NCBI GenBank assembly: GCA_003243255.1 | Contig: QFQM01000136.1 | Coordinates: forward strand, 1 to 11,634 | Direction: 5' to 3' | Source: Flavobacterium psychrophilum | Lineage (GTDB): Bacteria > Bacteroidota > Bacteroidia > Flavobacteriales > Flavobacteriaceae | DNA: 11,634 nt | In this document: positions 1 to 7,697 of the stretch, piece after piece | Layout: every line of letters starts with the position of its first letter | Position numbering within the stretch: position 1 is the stretch's first letter | Position numbers and translations under genes: made by a program | The notes under the pieces: model-generated | The model's input: only the letters and a program-made list of their open reading frames with translations | The model's database searches: none | What the model was told of the DNA's origin: nothing

Positions 1-250
1 GAACGTTCAGGATTTCGACTTTGGTCGCGTTTTCTCTGAGCGATTTCAATCTAGAATATAGCTGATGTTCTTGCAGACCGTCTCCTTGCTCAGGAGCGCG
101 TTTATTCTTTTCGTAGAAAGCATTGATCTCCTGAAATGAAGCAACAAGTCTTTCATCCTCATTCCGTGCGGGTGAACTGGAAGGTTTAATATTCAACAAC
201 CCTAGCGGATCGTTTTCAAATATCTCTTGTAGCTTTTTATCCTTATCCAT
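1..250 (-). CDS. GIY-YIG nuclease family protein, N-terminal part (runs off the left edge)
   Basis: An open frame starts with ATG at 248-250 and continues for 83 codons to the window edge, so only the N-terminal extension is visible. The start lies inside the end of the helicase gene, giving an 8-base overlap (ATGGATAA) that suggests translational coupling. A purine-rich AGAGGAAAA stretch precedes it. Seen directly: residues 14-23 read DPLGLLNIKP, then NEDERLVASF at 30-39, EINAFYEK at 41-48 and QLYSRLKSLRE at 63-73. From memory of protein families, this arrangement is typical of proteins with a C-terminal GIY-YIG endonuclease domain that sit next to SF2 helicases. The catalytic domain itself would lie beyond the window, so nuclease activity is inferred, not seen. 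Residues 39-74 resemble the C-terminal 37 residues of the upstream helicase. Otherwise it could be a helicase accessory protein with no nuclease. Confidence 0.6.
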   Translation of the reverse strand, partial: MDKDKKLQEIFENDPLGLLNIKPSSSPARNEDERLVASFQEINAFYEKNKRAPEQGDGLQEHQLYSRLKSLRENATKVEILNV

Positions 251-2171
251 TTTGGGTTTTCCTCTTTTGCTCCTTTAAAAAGATAATCGCTTCTGCCATT
301 CTTCTTTCCAATGGATCAGTGGAGTGTAAACTAGGCTCTTTCTTAAATGTTTTAGCAAAGTCGTTGATCTTAGGCCACAGCAGCAATGCTTCTTCCAGAG
401 TCATTTGAATCCGCGTTGATTCAATTACATCCTGGATCACCTTTAGCACTTTTGTTGTAACTGATTTGGACAGAATCTCAAATGCCTTTTGGAACGGATT
501 AATCCTGTCAATCAAATCAATATGCAGATCGTCAATGTTTACAAACTGACCTGCCATTCTGATAAAACGTTTGTCTCCAACTTCTTTTATTTCTCCATTC
601 TTCACCACAGAATCCACGACAACATGCTGGCGGACTTCCTCCACCTCGGCTTCCGAAAGTTCAGGATATTTTATTTGAATGATTTTAGGAATTAAAACCT
701 TATTGATTACCTCCGGGTCAACATTGCCTGGCATAGCTCTCAGCATAGTATCGTCTTGCAGAATAGTTGCCTTTAAATCATTCAGGTCTGATTCAATAAT
801 GTCTTTTACCCGCTTTGACGTTGGAGTTTTAAATCCCCGGATTTTTATTTCGCCTGCCTCTGCCTTATCCTCATCAGACAATTTTGTTTTGAACTTGAAG
901 TTAGGAGCAAGGACCTGCTCCATTAATAATGATGCAGTGATAGCTTTGAGCATGTTATTGACTGATAGCTTTACCAAATCATCGGCTGCATCAGGTTGTG
1001 CAATTAGATTGGTAAACTGAGCATGAGTCTTGTTGCTGCTGTCTCTCGTACATCTGCCAATGATCTGAATAATTTCTGTCAATGATCCTCTGTATCCTAC
1101 GGTCAAGGCATGTTCACAATACGGCCAGTCGAAACCTTCTTTGGCCATACCCAGGGCTATGATCAAGTCCATGTCATCAACTGACTTAATGGTTCGAAGG
1201 AAGTTTTGGATTTTATCTCTATCTTTTTGATTGTCGTTTACCAAATCGGCAACCTTCAATATCTTGCCATCCTTATGCCTCTTTATATAAATGACACCTG
1301 TTTCGCTATCAACCTTTTCAACATCACCGATCGCATCTAAGATGGTGTCAACTTCATTGTGTTTGTCCTTGGTGGATTCGCCAGAATTGACATTCGGTAT
1401 GTGAAGTATTGTTTTCTTGTCGGTATCTAATATTTCAAGAATAGCGGTCGTGTATCGGCCTTGGTAGAAGTGATAACCAATACCCAACGATTTTAAATAC
1501 GTGTATCCATTTAGCTGCTCGTAGTAATTGTAAGTGACCTTGGTGAACTTTGCTTCATCTTCGGGTTTTAATACCGGAACACTATCACCTCGGAAATATG
1601 ATCCTGTCATGGCGACCACATGGGCATTTGATTTTTGCATGATCGCCCTTAGTAATTCACCGAGGCGACTGTCGCCATCAGCGGAAACGTGATGAAACTC
1701 ATCGATGGCTAAAAGTATGTTGGTGAATTTTGCTTCGTCAAGCTCTTCAAAAGCAAATCGAAGTGTTGCATGAGTGCTTATCAGAATCTTTTCATCGTTG
1801 TCCACGAAATTCTTAAAAGCCTGTACTTTGCTTTTACTCCCATCCATTCCTGGGGTGCAGAGATTGTACACATCATTCGGTTCCCAATTGGCGAAGAAGC
1901 CAAAGTCTTTCAGGTTGGTTTTGCCAAATGAACCGCCAATGGATTTTTCAGGTACGGCAACAATGACTTTCTTTAATCCCTGATGGATCAATTTATCCAG
2001 TGCGATAAACATTAACGCACGCGACTTGCCCGAAGCTGGTGGTGCTTTCAACAAAAGATATTGAGCATCGCGGGCCTGATAGGCTTTCTCCTGCATTTCG
2101 CGCATACCCAAAGTATTGATCTTAGAGCTTTGCCCCGTTTGGGCGTAGGTTACGTGTACAATATCGGGCAT
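243..2171 (-). CDS. SF2 DExH-box helicase (restriction-type DEAD/DEAH family)
   Basis: A 642-aa superfamily 2 ATPase, expected to unwind or translocate on DNA. Motifs are seen in order: Walker A APPASGKS at 43-50, motif II DEFH at 157-160, motif III TGS at 189-191, motif V AKEGFDWP at 343-350 and motif VI QIIGRCTRD at 369-377, whose arginines should act in trans on ATP. Both RecA lobes are therefore intact. Residues 400-642 form a specific C-terminal region that I cannot assign. Its last 37 residues (W599 to Q635) resemble the N-terminus of the next gene's product. The ATG is 2 bases after the methyltransferase stop, with no Shine-Dalgarno but an A-rich lysine-codon run just upstream, which suggests coupled translation. 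There is no nuclease domain. The neighbours suggest it is the motor of a restriction-like complex. A purely DNA-repair role is less likely in this setting. Confidence 0.9.
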   Translation of the reverse strand: MPDIVHVTYAQTGQSSKINTLGMREMQEKAYQARDAQYLLLKAPPASGKSRALMFIALDKLIHQGLKKVIVAVPEKSIGGSFGKTNLKDFGFFANWEPNDVYNLCTPGMDGSKSKVQAFKNFVDNDEKILISTHATLRFAFEELDEAKFTNILLAIDEFHHVSADGDSRLGELLRAIMQKSNAHVVAMTGSYFRGDSVPVLKPEDEAKFTKVTYNYYEQLNGYTYLKSLGIGYHFYQGRYTTAILEILDTDKKTILHIPNVNSGESTKDKHNEVDTILDAIGDVEKVDSETGVIYIKRHKDGKILKVADLVNDNQKDRDKIQNFLRTIKSVDDMDLIIALGMAKEGFDWPYCEHALTVGYRGSLTEIIQIIGRCTRDSSNKTHAQFTNLIAQPDAADDLVKLSVNNMLKAITASLLMEQVLAPNFKFKTKLSDEDKAEAGEIKIRGFKTPTSKRVKDIIESDLNDLKATILQDDTMLRAMPGNVDPEVINKVLIPKIIQIKYPELSEAEVEEVRQHVVVDSVVKNGEIKEVGDKRFIRMAGQFVNIDDLHIDLIDRINPFQKAFEILSKSVTTKVLKVIQDVIESTRIQMTLEEALLLWPKINDFAKTFKKEPSLHSTDPLERRMAEAIIFLKEQKRKTQNG

Positions 2172-2173
2172 AG

Positions 2174-4861
2174 TTATTTCTTTTTCTTTTTAAGTCTTTT
2201 CTCCACTTCAAACAAAGTCCCTTTGGTCTGCTCTTCGGCTATCATTTGTTCGTAGAGCTTGAATAAATATCCTAGGCGTTCCTCGTCTGTTTCAAACGGC
2301 TTACTTCTATAACAACGTTCTACTGCAAGGTCATTTTGATGATGTGCTTCTTTTAATCCTGGTGGCATTTTATTAGGGTCATAAAGCTGAGCCAATGTTT
2401 TTTCCGAATGATTCTCGCGTTCTTCTAAAATTCGATAAACGTTTTTTTCTAGCTCTTGCTTTTGAGTTTGAGAAATCGGTGGAAACGGGAATGTATTATA
2501 ACAAAGTGCTGACGAGTAACGATAGTCTGTTTTTAAACGGCCAGCAAAAGTCTTAACCCATGCCATATGCATTTTGGACGATAAAACACTAAAGATGTAT
2601 CCCTCTGGATCATAAATGGCATTGTTTGGAGCTACGATAACAGCATCCTTATTGAGGTAGCCTAATGGAATATAGGTTCTTCTTTCTGATGTCACTGTCG
2701 GAATGATGATTGAAAAGTTTTTTGGCTCATGTTGCTCTCTGAATTTATAAGGAGTTCTTCCCATTTCATTTGCAGCAGTATCTGTACTTGCTAAACGAAA
2801 ATCCTTTACTTTATTTATGCGATCATTAACTTGTTTAATTTTAGTAGCCTCATTAAGATTTTCCTTTTTTATCCATAGACACCATCGTTCGCCACCGTTA
2901 AGAAATTCATAAGCTCCTACTAAGAGGCGAATAATGTTAGAACATTCCGGATGGGCTCTTAAAAGATTATTTTTTTCTTCTGTAGTTAGAATTAAATTTC
3001 CATCATCCTTAGGCATATTCCCTAAAAACATTTTCGGGAAATCTGAAATCGGTGAGTTTCTTTTATAAACAATATCATTTCCGCTAGCTGATAAATATGA
3101 ATTGATGGATTTAACAAGGGTTGATTTTCCCTCGCTAAAAATGTACTTGTTCTTTTTTGAGATAGTTCTTGCGCCAACAATTACGCAAATAACCCCGGCA
3201 TTGTTTTTGGCATTATTATCCCATTTGAATGAAGTGTGCGCAAATCCAATTTCTAATCCTTTGTTAAAAATATTGGGCCATAAAAGACTTACATGTTCTC
3301 CCTGACAAACAGAATTTGTTGACACAAATGCAAAACTATTATGAGTCCCCTCAATGAATTCGGCTGATTTCAAGAACCAACACGATATGTAATCTAACTT
3401 CTTGAATCCCTCTATGCCATTAAAGACGCCCATTATCTCTTCCTTCTGAGTTTTGTTCTGCATTTTAAAACCCAGATAAGGTGGATTACCTAAAATATAA
3501 ATCTCATCGCCTTCTTTCTTTGGGCATACCGCTTCCCAATCAATTCTTGTGGCGTTATCGCGCACAATATTTCCTGTTTCTTTTAATGGCAAGGCGGGTT
3601 TTGTTCTTCCGAACTCCTTGAAGAACTCCTGGTTCATTTGGTGTTCTGCGAGCCAAAGGGAAAGTGTTGCTATCTCATGAGCAAAGTCGTCTAACTCAAT
3701 ACCGTAAAAGTTGCTGAGGTTAATGTTTGAAAATGCAAGACTGCTCAACGCCTTAAAGATTGTCATTTCAAGTCTTCGCAGTTCTTTGTAGGCAATAATT
3801 AAAAAGTTGCCACTACCGCAAGCGGGATCAAAGAGTTTAATGTTCCAAATACGCTGTAGTAATTGGTTTAGTGCTTTTTTATTTCCTTTAGCTGCTTCAA
3901 ATGCTTCGTTCAATTCATTCAAAAAAAGCGGCTCAATTACTTTCATAATGTTAGGCACGCTGGTGTAGTGCATTCCTAATCCGCCACGGTGTTCAGGGGT
4001 AATCACCGCCTGGATCATTGAACCAAAAATATCAGGGTTGATATCCTTCCATTCTAGTTGACCACTGTCAATAAGTGCCTGCCTGCTTCTTCTGGTAAAG
4101 GCCGGAGCATGATTCTTGTTCCTGAATAATCCGCCATTAACATACGGAAAGGCATCGAGGTAGTGCGGTAAGTTTTTGCGTTTGCTGTTTTCAGTATTCA
4201 TTACCACAAACAGCTTGTCGAGATAATCTTGTAAGTCGCTCCCGTCAGTTTGTGTGTGGCTGCTAATGGCATTAGTGAACTGCACCTTTTCAAAGATGCC
4301 TGTGTCCTCAGCGAAGAAACAAAACAGCAACCGCGAAAGAAACACATTGAGGTTGTGTACTTCTTCGGGTGTTTTCGTTGGGTTGTCTTTTTTTATTTCG
4401 TCATACAGCTTCGCCATCCGTTCCGCTGCTTTTACATCGGCAGGGTTTTCATTCTGGTGCTGCGCTTTTTCCATGCCTGCCCAGGGTAAGAAGAAATCGA
4501 AGTGCTTTGCTATTTCAAGTATCGGTATATCAAGTGTATCAGATGTTTTCCTGTCTATTGCCAGCAATGTTTGAAAATCTGTAACAATAATAAAGCGCGG
4601 GTCGTGTTTAATGGCTTTGTCGTCAGCCTTGATAGTATCAATCAACACGTGCAAATCTTCGCCTTTCACTGGTTTGAAAAACAGTTTCTTCTTCCAAATG
4701 ATTTCTCCTGCGGTCTTCGAAAGATTTAAACCTCCTTCCTGTAATCTTTTAATAGATGCTTTTGGCTGACCATAGGCTAAAAGCAAATCGTAGATGAAAG
4801 ATTCCTTCTTAAAGGGATTTAGTATTTTCTGAAGTGCCGTTTCTATTTGTGCGATGTTCAT
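2174..4861 (-). CDS. MmeI-like class I SAM-dependent adenine-N6 DNA methyltransferase (no recognisable nuclease site)
   Basis: An 895-aa amino-methyltransferase, about the length of MmeI-family (Type IIL) enzymes. The SAM-binding motif I is FDPACGSGNFLI at 344-355, and the catalytic motif IV is NPPY at 459-462, typical of N6-adenine methylation. Other family signatures are LFCFFAEDTGIF at 179-190 (helical spacer), a GMHYTS segment at 296-301 and a C-terminal block, YDPNKMPPGLKEAH at 827-840. Residues of about 600-790 should be the target-recognition domain. In MmeI enzymes the N-terminus carries a D...ExK nuclease site. Here the matching stretch reads GEIIWKKKLFFKPV (52-65), with no E-x-K, so I infer that the chain modifies DNA and that cutting is done by other proteins. 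The chain ends in a lysine-rich tail (KRLKKKKK). It starts 9 bases after the PHP-SMC gene stop and ends 2 bases before the helicase start, so it is part of one operon. Confidence 0.88.
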   Translation of the reverse strand: MNIAQIETALQKILNPFKKESFIYDLLLAYGQPKASIKRLQEGGLNLSKTAGEIIWKKKLFFKPVKGEDLHVLIDTIKADDKAIKHDPRFIIVTDFQTLLAIDRKTSDTLDIPILEIAKHFDFFLPWAGMEKAQHQNENPADVKAAERMAKLYDEIKKDNPTKTPEEVHNLNVFLSRLLFCFFAEDTGIFEKVQFTNAISSHTQTDGSDLQDYLDKLFVVMNTENSKRKNLPHYLDAFPYVNGGLFRNKNHAPAFTRRSRQALIDSGQLEWKDINPDIFGSMIQAVITPEHRGGLGMHYTSVPNIMKVIEPLFLNELNEAFEAAKGNKKALNQLLQRIWNIKLFDPACGSGNFLIIAYKELRRLEMTIFKALSSLAFSNINLSNFYGIELDDFAHEIATLSLWLAEHQMNQEFFKEFGRTKPALPLKETGNIVRDNATRIDWEAVCPKKEGDEIYILGNPPYLGFKMQNKTQKEEIMGVFNGIEGFKKLDYISCWFLKSAEFIEGTHNSFAFVSTNSVCQGEHVSLLWPNIFNKGLEIGFAHTSFKWDNNAKNNAGVICVIVGARTISKKNKYIFSEGKSTLVKSINSYLSASGNDIVYKRNSPISDFPKMFLGNMPKDDGNLILTTEEKNNLLRAHPECSNIIRLLVGAYEFLNGGERWCLWIKKENLNEATKIKQVNDRINKVKDFRLASTDTAANEMGRTPYKFREQHEPKNFSIIIPTVTSERRTYIPLGYLNKDAVIVAPNNAIYDPEGYIFSVLSSKMHMAWVKTFAGRLKTDYRYSSALCYNTFPFPPISQTQKQELEKNVYRILEERENHSEKTLAQLYDPNKMPPGLKEAHHQNDLAVERCYRSKPFETDEERLGYLFKLYEQMIAEEQTKGTLFEVEKRLKKKKK

Positions 4862-4870
4862 TAGACTAAC

Positions 4871-7603
4871 TTAGGATTTTAGGGCTTGTGATATGCGATA
4901 GTACCTTTTATTCAAAGCATCTCGACCGCCCTCCATTACTTCGCAAACAGCATTTCTAATTTGTTTGTCTTGCAACGCATTGTTCGCTGACACAACAACT
5001 TGACCTGTAACGAAGTCCATATGTACCACATTATCTGAATTGGCATTCACTGCAATATTTGGGTTATGAGTAACAATTAATAGCTGTCTGCTTTGTTTTA
5101 ATTTTTTGAAGCCATCAACTACGAACTTTGAAATGAGTTTTGTATCCAAATCATCTTCAGGTTGATCAATTATTAAAGGAATGTCATTAAGTGCTAAGAG
5201 TAATCCCAACATTCCGGCAGTTCGCTCTCCTGCTGAGCCTGTTTGAATATCTTCTTCTACACCTTCCTTTCTAAACTTTAAAACAAGTTTGTCCTCTGGA
5301 AACCAAACCATTAACCGATCAATATCTTCTGGAGTGTTTTGTTTAAGATAATCGAGATGTTTTGCTAATCTCAAATCAAGAGCTTTTTTATCGGCCTCTG
5401 TTGCTGAAATAAATGCGACAAGACTGCTATAGCGTTTTTCCCACCGCGTTGCTTCGGGTTCTTTAACAATGTCTGCAATAAGACCCCAACTTGTTTCATC
5501 CTCTTCGTTGTAGGCGTAGATGTTATTTGAAAATTCTCCTCCCGGCTTTCTTAGTAATTGCCTGAATGTTAAATCTGCATTTTCAGAATCGGCCATTGTT
5601 TGCAATTCAATGATTAAAAATGGGTTGGTTGTGTTGTCAATTGTCTTCCATCTTCCAATTATTTCCTTTCGCTTGATTCTCAGTTCCTTCTCGTTATCTA
5701 CAATTGCACTGTACAGTGTTTGTATTTCAGATTTTAAAGTTTCAAGTTGTACTTTTTGTGTAGAAATCAACGCAAGTTTATCACTTAAAGAAGCTTTACG
5801 TTGAATCAATAATTCATAAGGCTCACTACCTAACTCTTTAATGCTTTCTGCAATACCGTCATAAGCTTGTTTCGCTGCTACAAATTGTTGAAACCAAGGA
5901 AGCGCATTGAATTGGTTAGGTAAATTTTCCTTGTAAGGTGCTAACAGAGTAATTGCTTCTGTAAGGTTTACTTTTACTGCTGCTAAAGCCGCATTTATTG
6001 CTTGTATAAATTCCAATGATGTATCAATTACAACATCATTTATTGCTTCTGGAACCTGAATACTGGGAACAGATCGTTCAAGTTCTTCTATCTGTGAAAT
6101 GAATCTTAAAACACTTTCATTCGTGTCAGTAAAAAACTTATTTACTTCAGTGAGTTTATTAAAATTGCTTAAAGTGTCCCTGTATGTTGAACTCTCGTAC
6201 AAAGCAATTTTGTTATTAGTCGATCCAAGTTGTGCAGTTATATTCCCTTCTTCCGAAATAGCTTTAATTAGTTGCCGTCTTGTAGCTCTATCCGCAATCC
6301 ATTTTTCGACTAGTTTGTCTTTTGCTTCCGTCCAAGCAGGCTTGTCGAACTGCGAATCAATCAACTCAATAAGTTTTGAAGGATTTCCAGTAAGTGCATA
6401 TAGCTCTTTTTGATTAAAAATTTGAACTGGAAATAGTTCCTTAATATTTGAAACCGCTTTTGATGTATCCCAACTTGCCGTTGTCTCATTCCACTCTTGT
6501 AGTGAATGTGAAAGATTACTCCAAGTTATCAAATGCAATTTACCGTCTTTATAGATTTCAACTTCAATGATAGTTCCTGCTTTTAACATTCCTGTTCCGC
6601 CTCTTCGTCCTACCTGATTGAACTTGTCAAACTCAACTTGCACCTCATCTGGCATTTCATCTATTCGTGCTAATGCTATTCTTAGATAATTGAGTATTGT
6701 AGACTTACCTGAACCTCTGCCACCGATTACAGAGGTGAGCCAAGGGCTAAAAACTGTTTTTAATGGTGTTCCATTTCCCGCTTTAAAACCATTAGTAACG
6801 GAAAGTGATTTGATGAAATAGCGATTAGATAAAGTATTAGGATCGGTTGAGATTGAATCTTTTCTAATTATTCCATCTTCACGATCATGCAGGGCAAGTT
6901 TTAAAGCGTCCAATGAAGGTTCGCTCATTTTTACCCACGTATAATTCGTACCCACCTGTGCTGCAATATGACTATCAGTGCCGACCACTTCTGCCAAATG
7001 AAGTTTGGATTGTATATATATATCAGGTTTGGCTGCCGTTTTATCTATTATTTCTATTGCAAGTAGACCTTCACTTTTAATTGCTTGGCTTAGGGTAAAT
7101 CCTGTAAGTAAAAAAAGTCCGCATGGTTTGTCCACGTGGGCTGGGATAGCAACGGCTCCGACTGAATGAATTGCCTTTATTATATCCTCAACACTATCGG
7201 GAGAAACGGCATCTGTTGTCCCAATATGTGGAGCGGGAAATCTGACATTACCCAAAAGAGTTTGAATATCTGCTGTTCCTGCGCTTGGATCAAATAATGC
7301 TAAAATATGAATATTGCCTGTTGCTGAAATTTCAACTCCAGGAAATAAATATAGTTTTCTATAACCAACTGGCTGTGCAATTTCCATTGCTGCCAAAGCG
7401 GCCTTTAATGTGTCAATCCACTCTCCAGAATTATGATCGGTTATTGCAACACAGTCAATACCAGCGTTCATATACATAAGCAACCAGTTTTCAGGTGTTA
7501 TTGCCATGTGTATGGCATCGCCCTTACCAAAATCATTCGACTTTGGCGTATGGTTGTGAAAGTCAAACTTCCACCATTTAGCCCCATGTATTAGTCCTTT
7601 CAT
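4871..7603 (-). CDS. PHP phosphoesterase-SMC-like ATPase fusion (TrlF/Ppl-like)
   Basis: A 910-aa two-part protein. The N-terminal PHP (polymerase/histidinol phosphatase) domain covers about 1-245 and shows all the metal-binding motifs: HNH at 16-18, TDHN at 55-58, PGVE at 88-91, AH at 155-156 and GTDSH at 208-212. It should be an active metal-dependent phosphoesterase or nuclease. The rest is an SMC/RecF-like ABC ATPase: Walker A GGRGSGKST at 294-302, a Q-loop glutamine near 398, a helical, probably coiled-coil arm at about 420-650, an ABC-type signature SAGER at 790-794, Walker B LIIDQPEDD at 810-818 and an H-loop histidine at 846. NCBI calls such proteins TrlF family, and from memory single-gene PHP-ATPase phage defence (Ppl) has the same design. 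The start has no clear Shine-Dalgarno. A 94-base spacer with an inverted repeat precedes it, so it may also have its own promoter. Confidence 0.88.
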   Translation of the reverse strand: MKGLIHGAKWWKFDFHNHTPKSNDFGKGDAIHMAITPENWLLMYMNAGIDCVAITDHNSGEWIDTLKAALAAMEIAQPVGYRKLYLFPGVEISATGNIHILALFDPSAGTADIQTLLGNVRFPAPHIGTTDAVSPDSVEDIIKAIHSVGAVAIPAHVDKPCGLFLLTGFTLSQAIKSEGLLAIEIIDKTAAKPDIYIQSKLHLAEVVGTDSHIAAQVGTNYTWVKMSEPSLDALKLALHDREDGIIRKDSISTDPNTLSNRYFIKSLSVTNGFKAGNGTPLKTVFSPWLTSVIGGRGSGKSTILNYLRIALARIDEMPDEVQVEFDKFNQVGRRGGTGMLKAGTIIEVEIYKDGKLHLITWSNLSHSLQEWNETTASWDTSKAVSNIKELFPVQIFNQKELYALTGNPSKLIELIDSQFDKPAWTEAKDKLVEKWIADRATRRQLIKAISEEGNITAQLGSTNNKIALYESSTYRDTLSNFNKLTEVNKFFTDTNESVLRFISQIEELERSVPSIQVPEAINDVVIDTSLEFIQAINAALAAVKVNLTEAITLLAPYKENLPNQFNALPWFQQFVAAKQAYDGIAESIKELGSEPYELLIQRKASLSDKLALISTQKVQLETLKSEIQTLYSAIVDNEKELRIKRKEIIGRWKTIDNTTNPFLIIELQTMADSENADLTFRQLLRKPGGEFSNNIYAYNEEDETSWGLIADIVKEPEATRWEKRYSSLVAFISATEADKKALDLRLAKHLDYLKQNTPEDIDRLMVWFPEDKLVLKFRKEGVEEDIQTGSAGERTAGMLGLLLALNDIPLIIDQPEDDLDTKLISKFVVDGFKKLKQSRQLLIVTHNPNIAVNANSDNVVHMDFVTGQVVVSANNALQDKQIRNAVCEVMEGGRDALNKRYYRISQALKS

Positions 7604-7643
7604 ATATTTTTGAAATTGTAGATTAATTCGTGGTGGTGTCTCA

Positions 7644-7661
7644 AGTTTTAGTTTTAGTTTT
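7644..7661. repeat. Three tandem copies of AGTTTT (AAAACT on the minus strand)
   Basis: Three perfect 6-bp units lie end to end at 7644-7649, 7650-7655 and 7656-7661, in the leader between the AbiE toxin gene and the PHP-SMC gene and next to an inverted repeat. The array is short and may be simple AT-rich drift or a phase-variable or regulatory element. Function unknown. Confidence 0.5.
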
Positions 7662-7694
7662 TGTATTCAGTCCTCCGTGGCAAAACTGAATACA
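7662..7694. promoter_or_regulatory. Perfect 10-bp inverted repeat upstream of the PHP-SMC gene
   Basis: TGTATTCAGT at 7662-7671 and ACTGAATACA at 7685-7694 are exact reverse complements around a 13-base loop. On the minus strand, the direction of transcription here, the loop contains CGGAGG. The stem is AT-rich and is followed by A-rich rather than U-rich sequence, so it does not look like an intrinsic terminator. It lies a few bases after the AbiEii stop and about 60 bases before the PHP-SMC start. It could be a dimeric repressor operator or an RNA hairpin that sets expression between the two gene sets. The repeat is seen directly; the role is inferred. Confidence 0.55.
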
Positions 7695-7697
7695 TAT

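Noticed and set aside
679..1020. Plus-strand open frame of 113 codons inside the helicase gene
   Set aside because: It lies wholly opposite a strongly supported helicase, has no recognisable domain and no operon context. The same holds for the other plus-strand frames within 489-6413.
3900..4700. Type ISP single-chain restriction enzyme
   Set aside because: The methyltransferase chain has no helicase motifs; these are on a separate gene, and the N-terminal region lacks a visible nuclease site.
4250..4729. Four overlapping plus-strand frames opposite the methyltransferase N-terminus
   Set aside because: They overlap one another and the conserved MmeI-type helical region, and their protein sequences look like reverse-strand noise.
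1..7603. Assignment to BREX, DISARM or classic Type I restriction
   Set aside because: There is no PglZ, BrxC, DrmB, PLD nuclease, HsdS or HsdR-type fusion. The methyltransferase resembles the MmeI family instead.
7644..7661. Short CRISPR-like or direct-repeat array
   Set aside because: Only three contiguous 6-bp units without spacers. No CRISPR repeats or cas genes are visible anywhere in the window.
7662..7694. Intrinsic terminator for the AbiE operon
   Set aside because: The stem is AT-rich, the loop is 13 bases and no U-tract follows on either strand, so I list it only as a regulatory inverted repeat.
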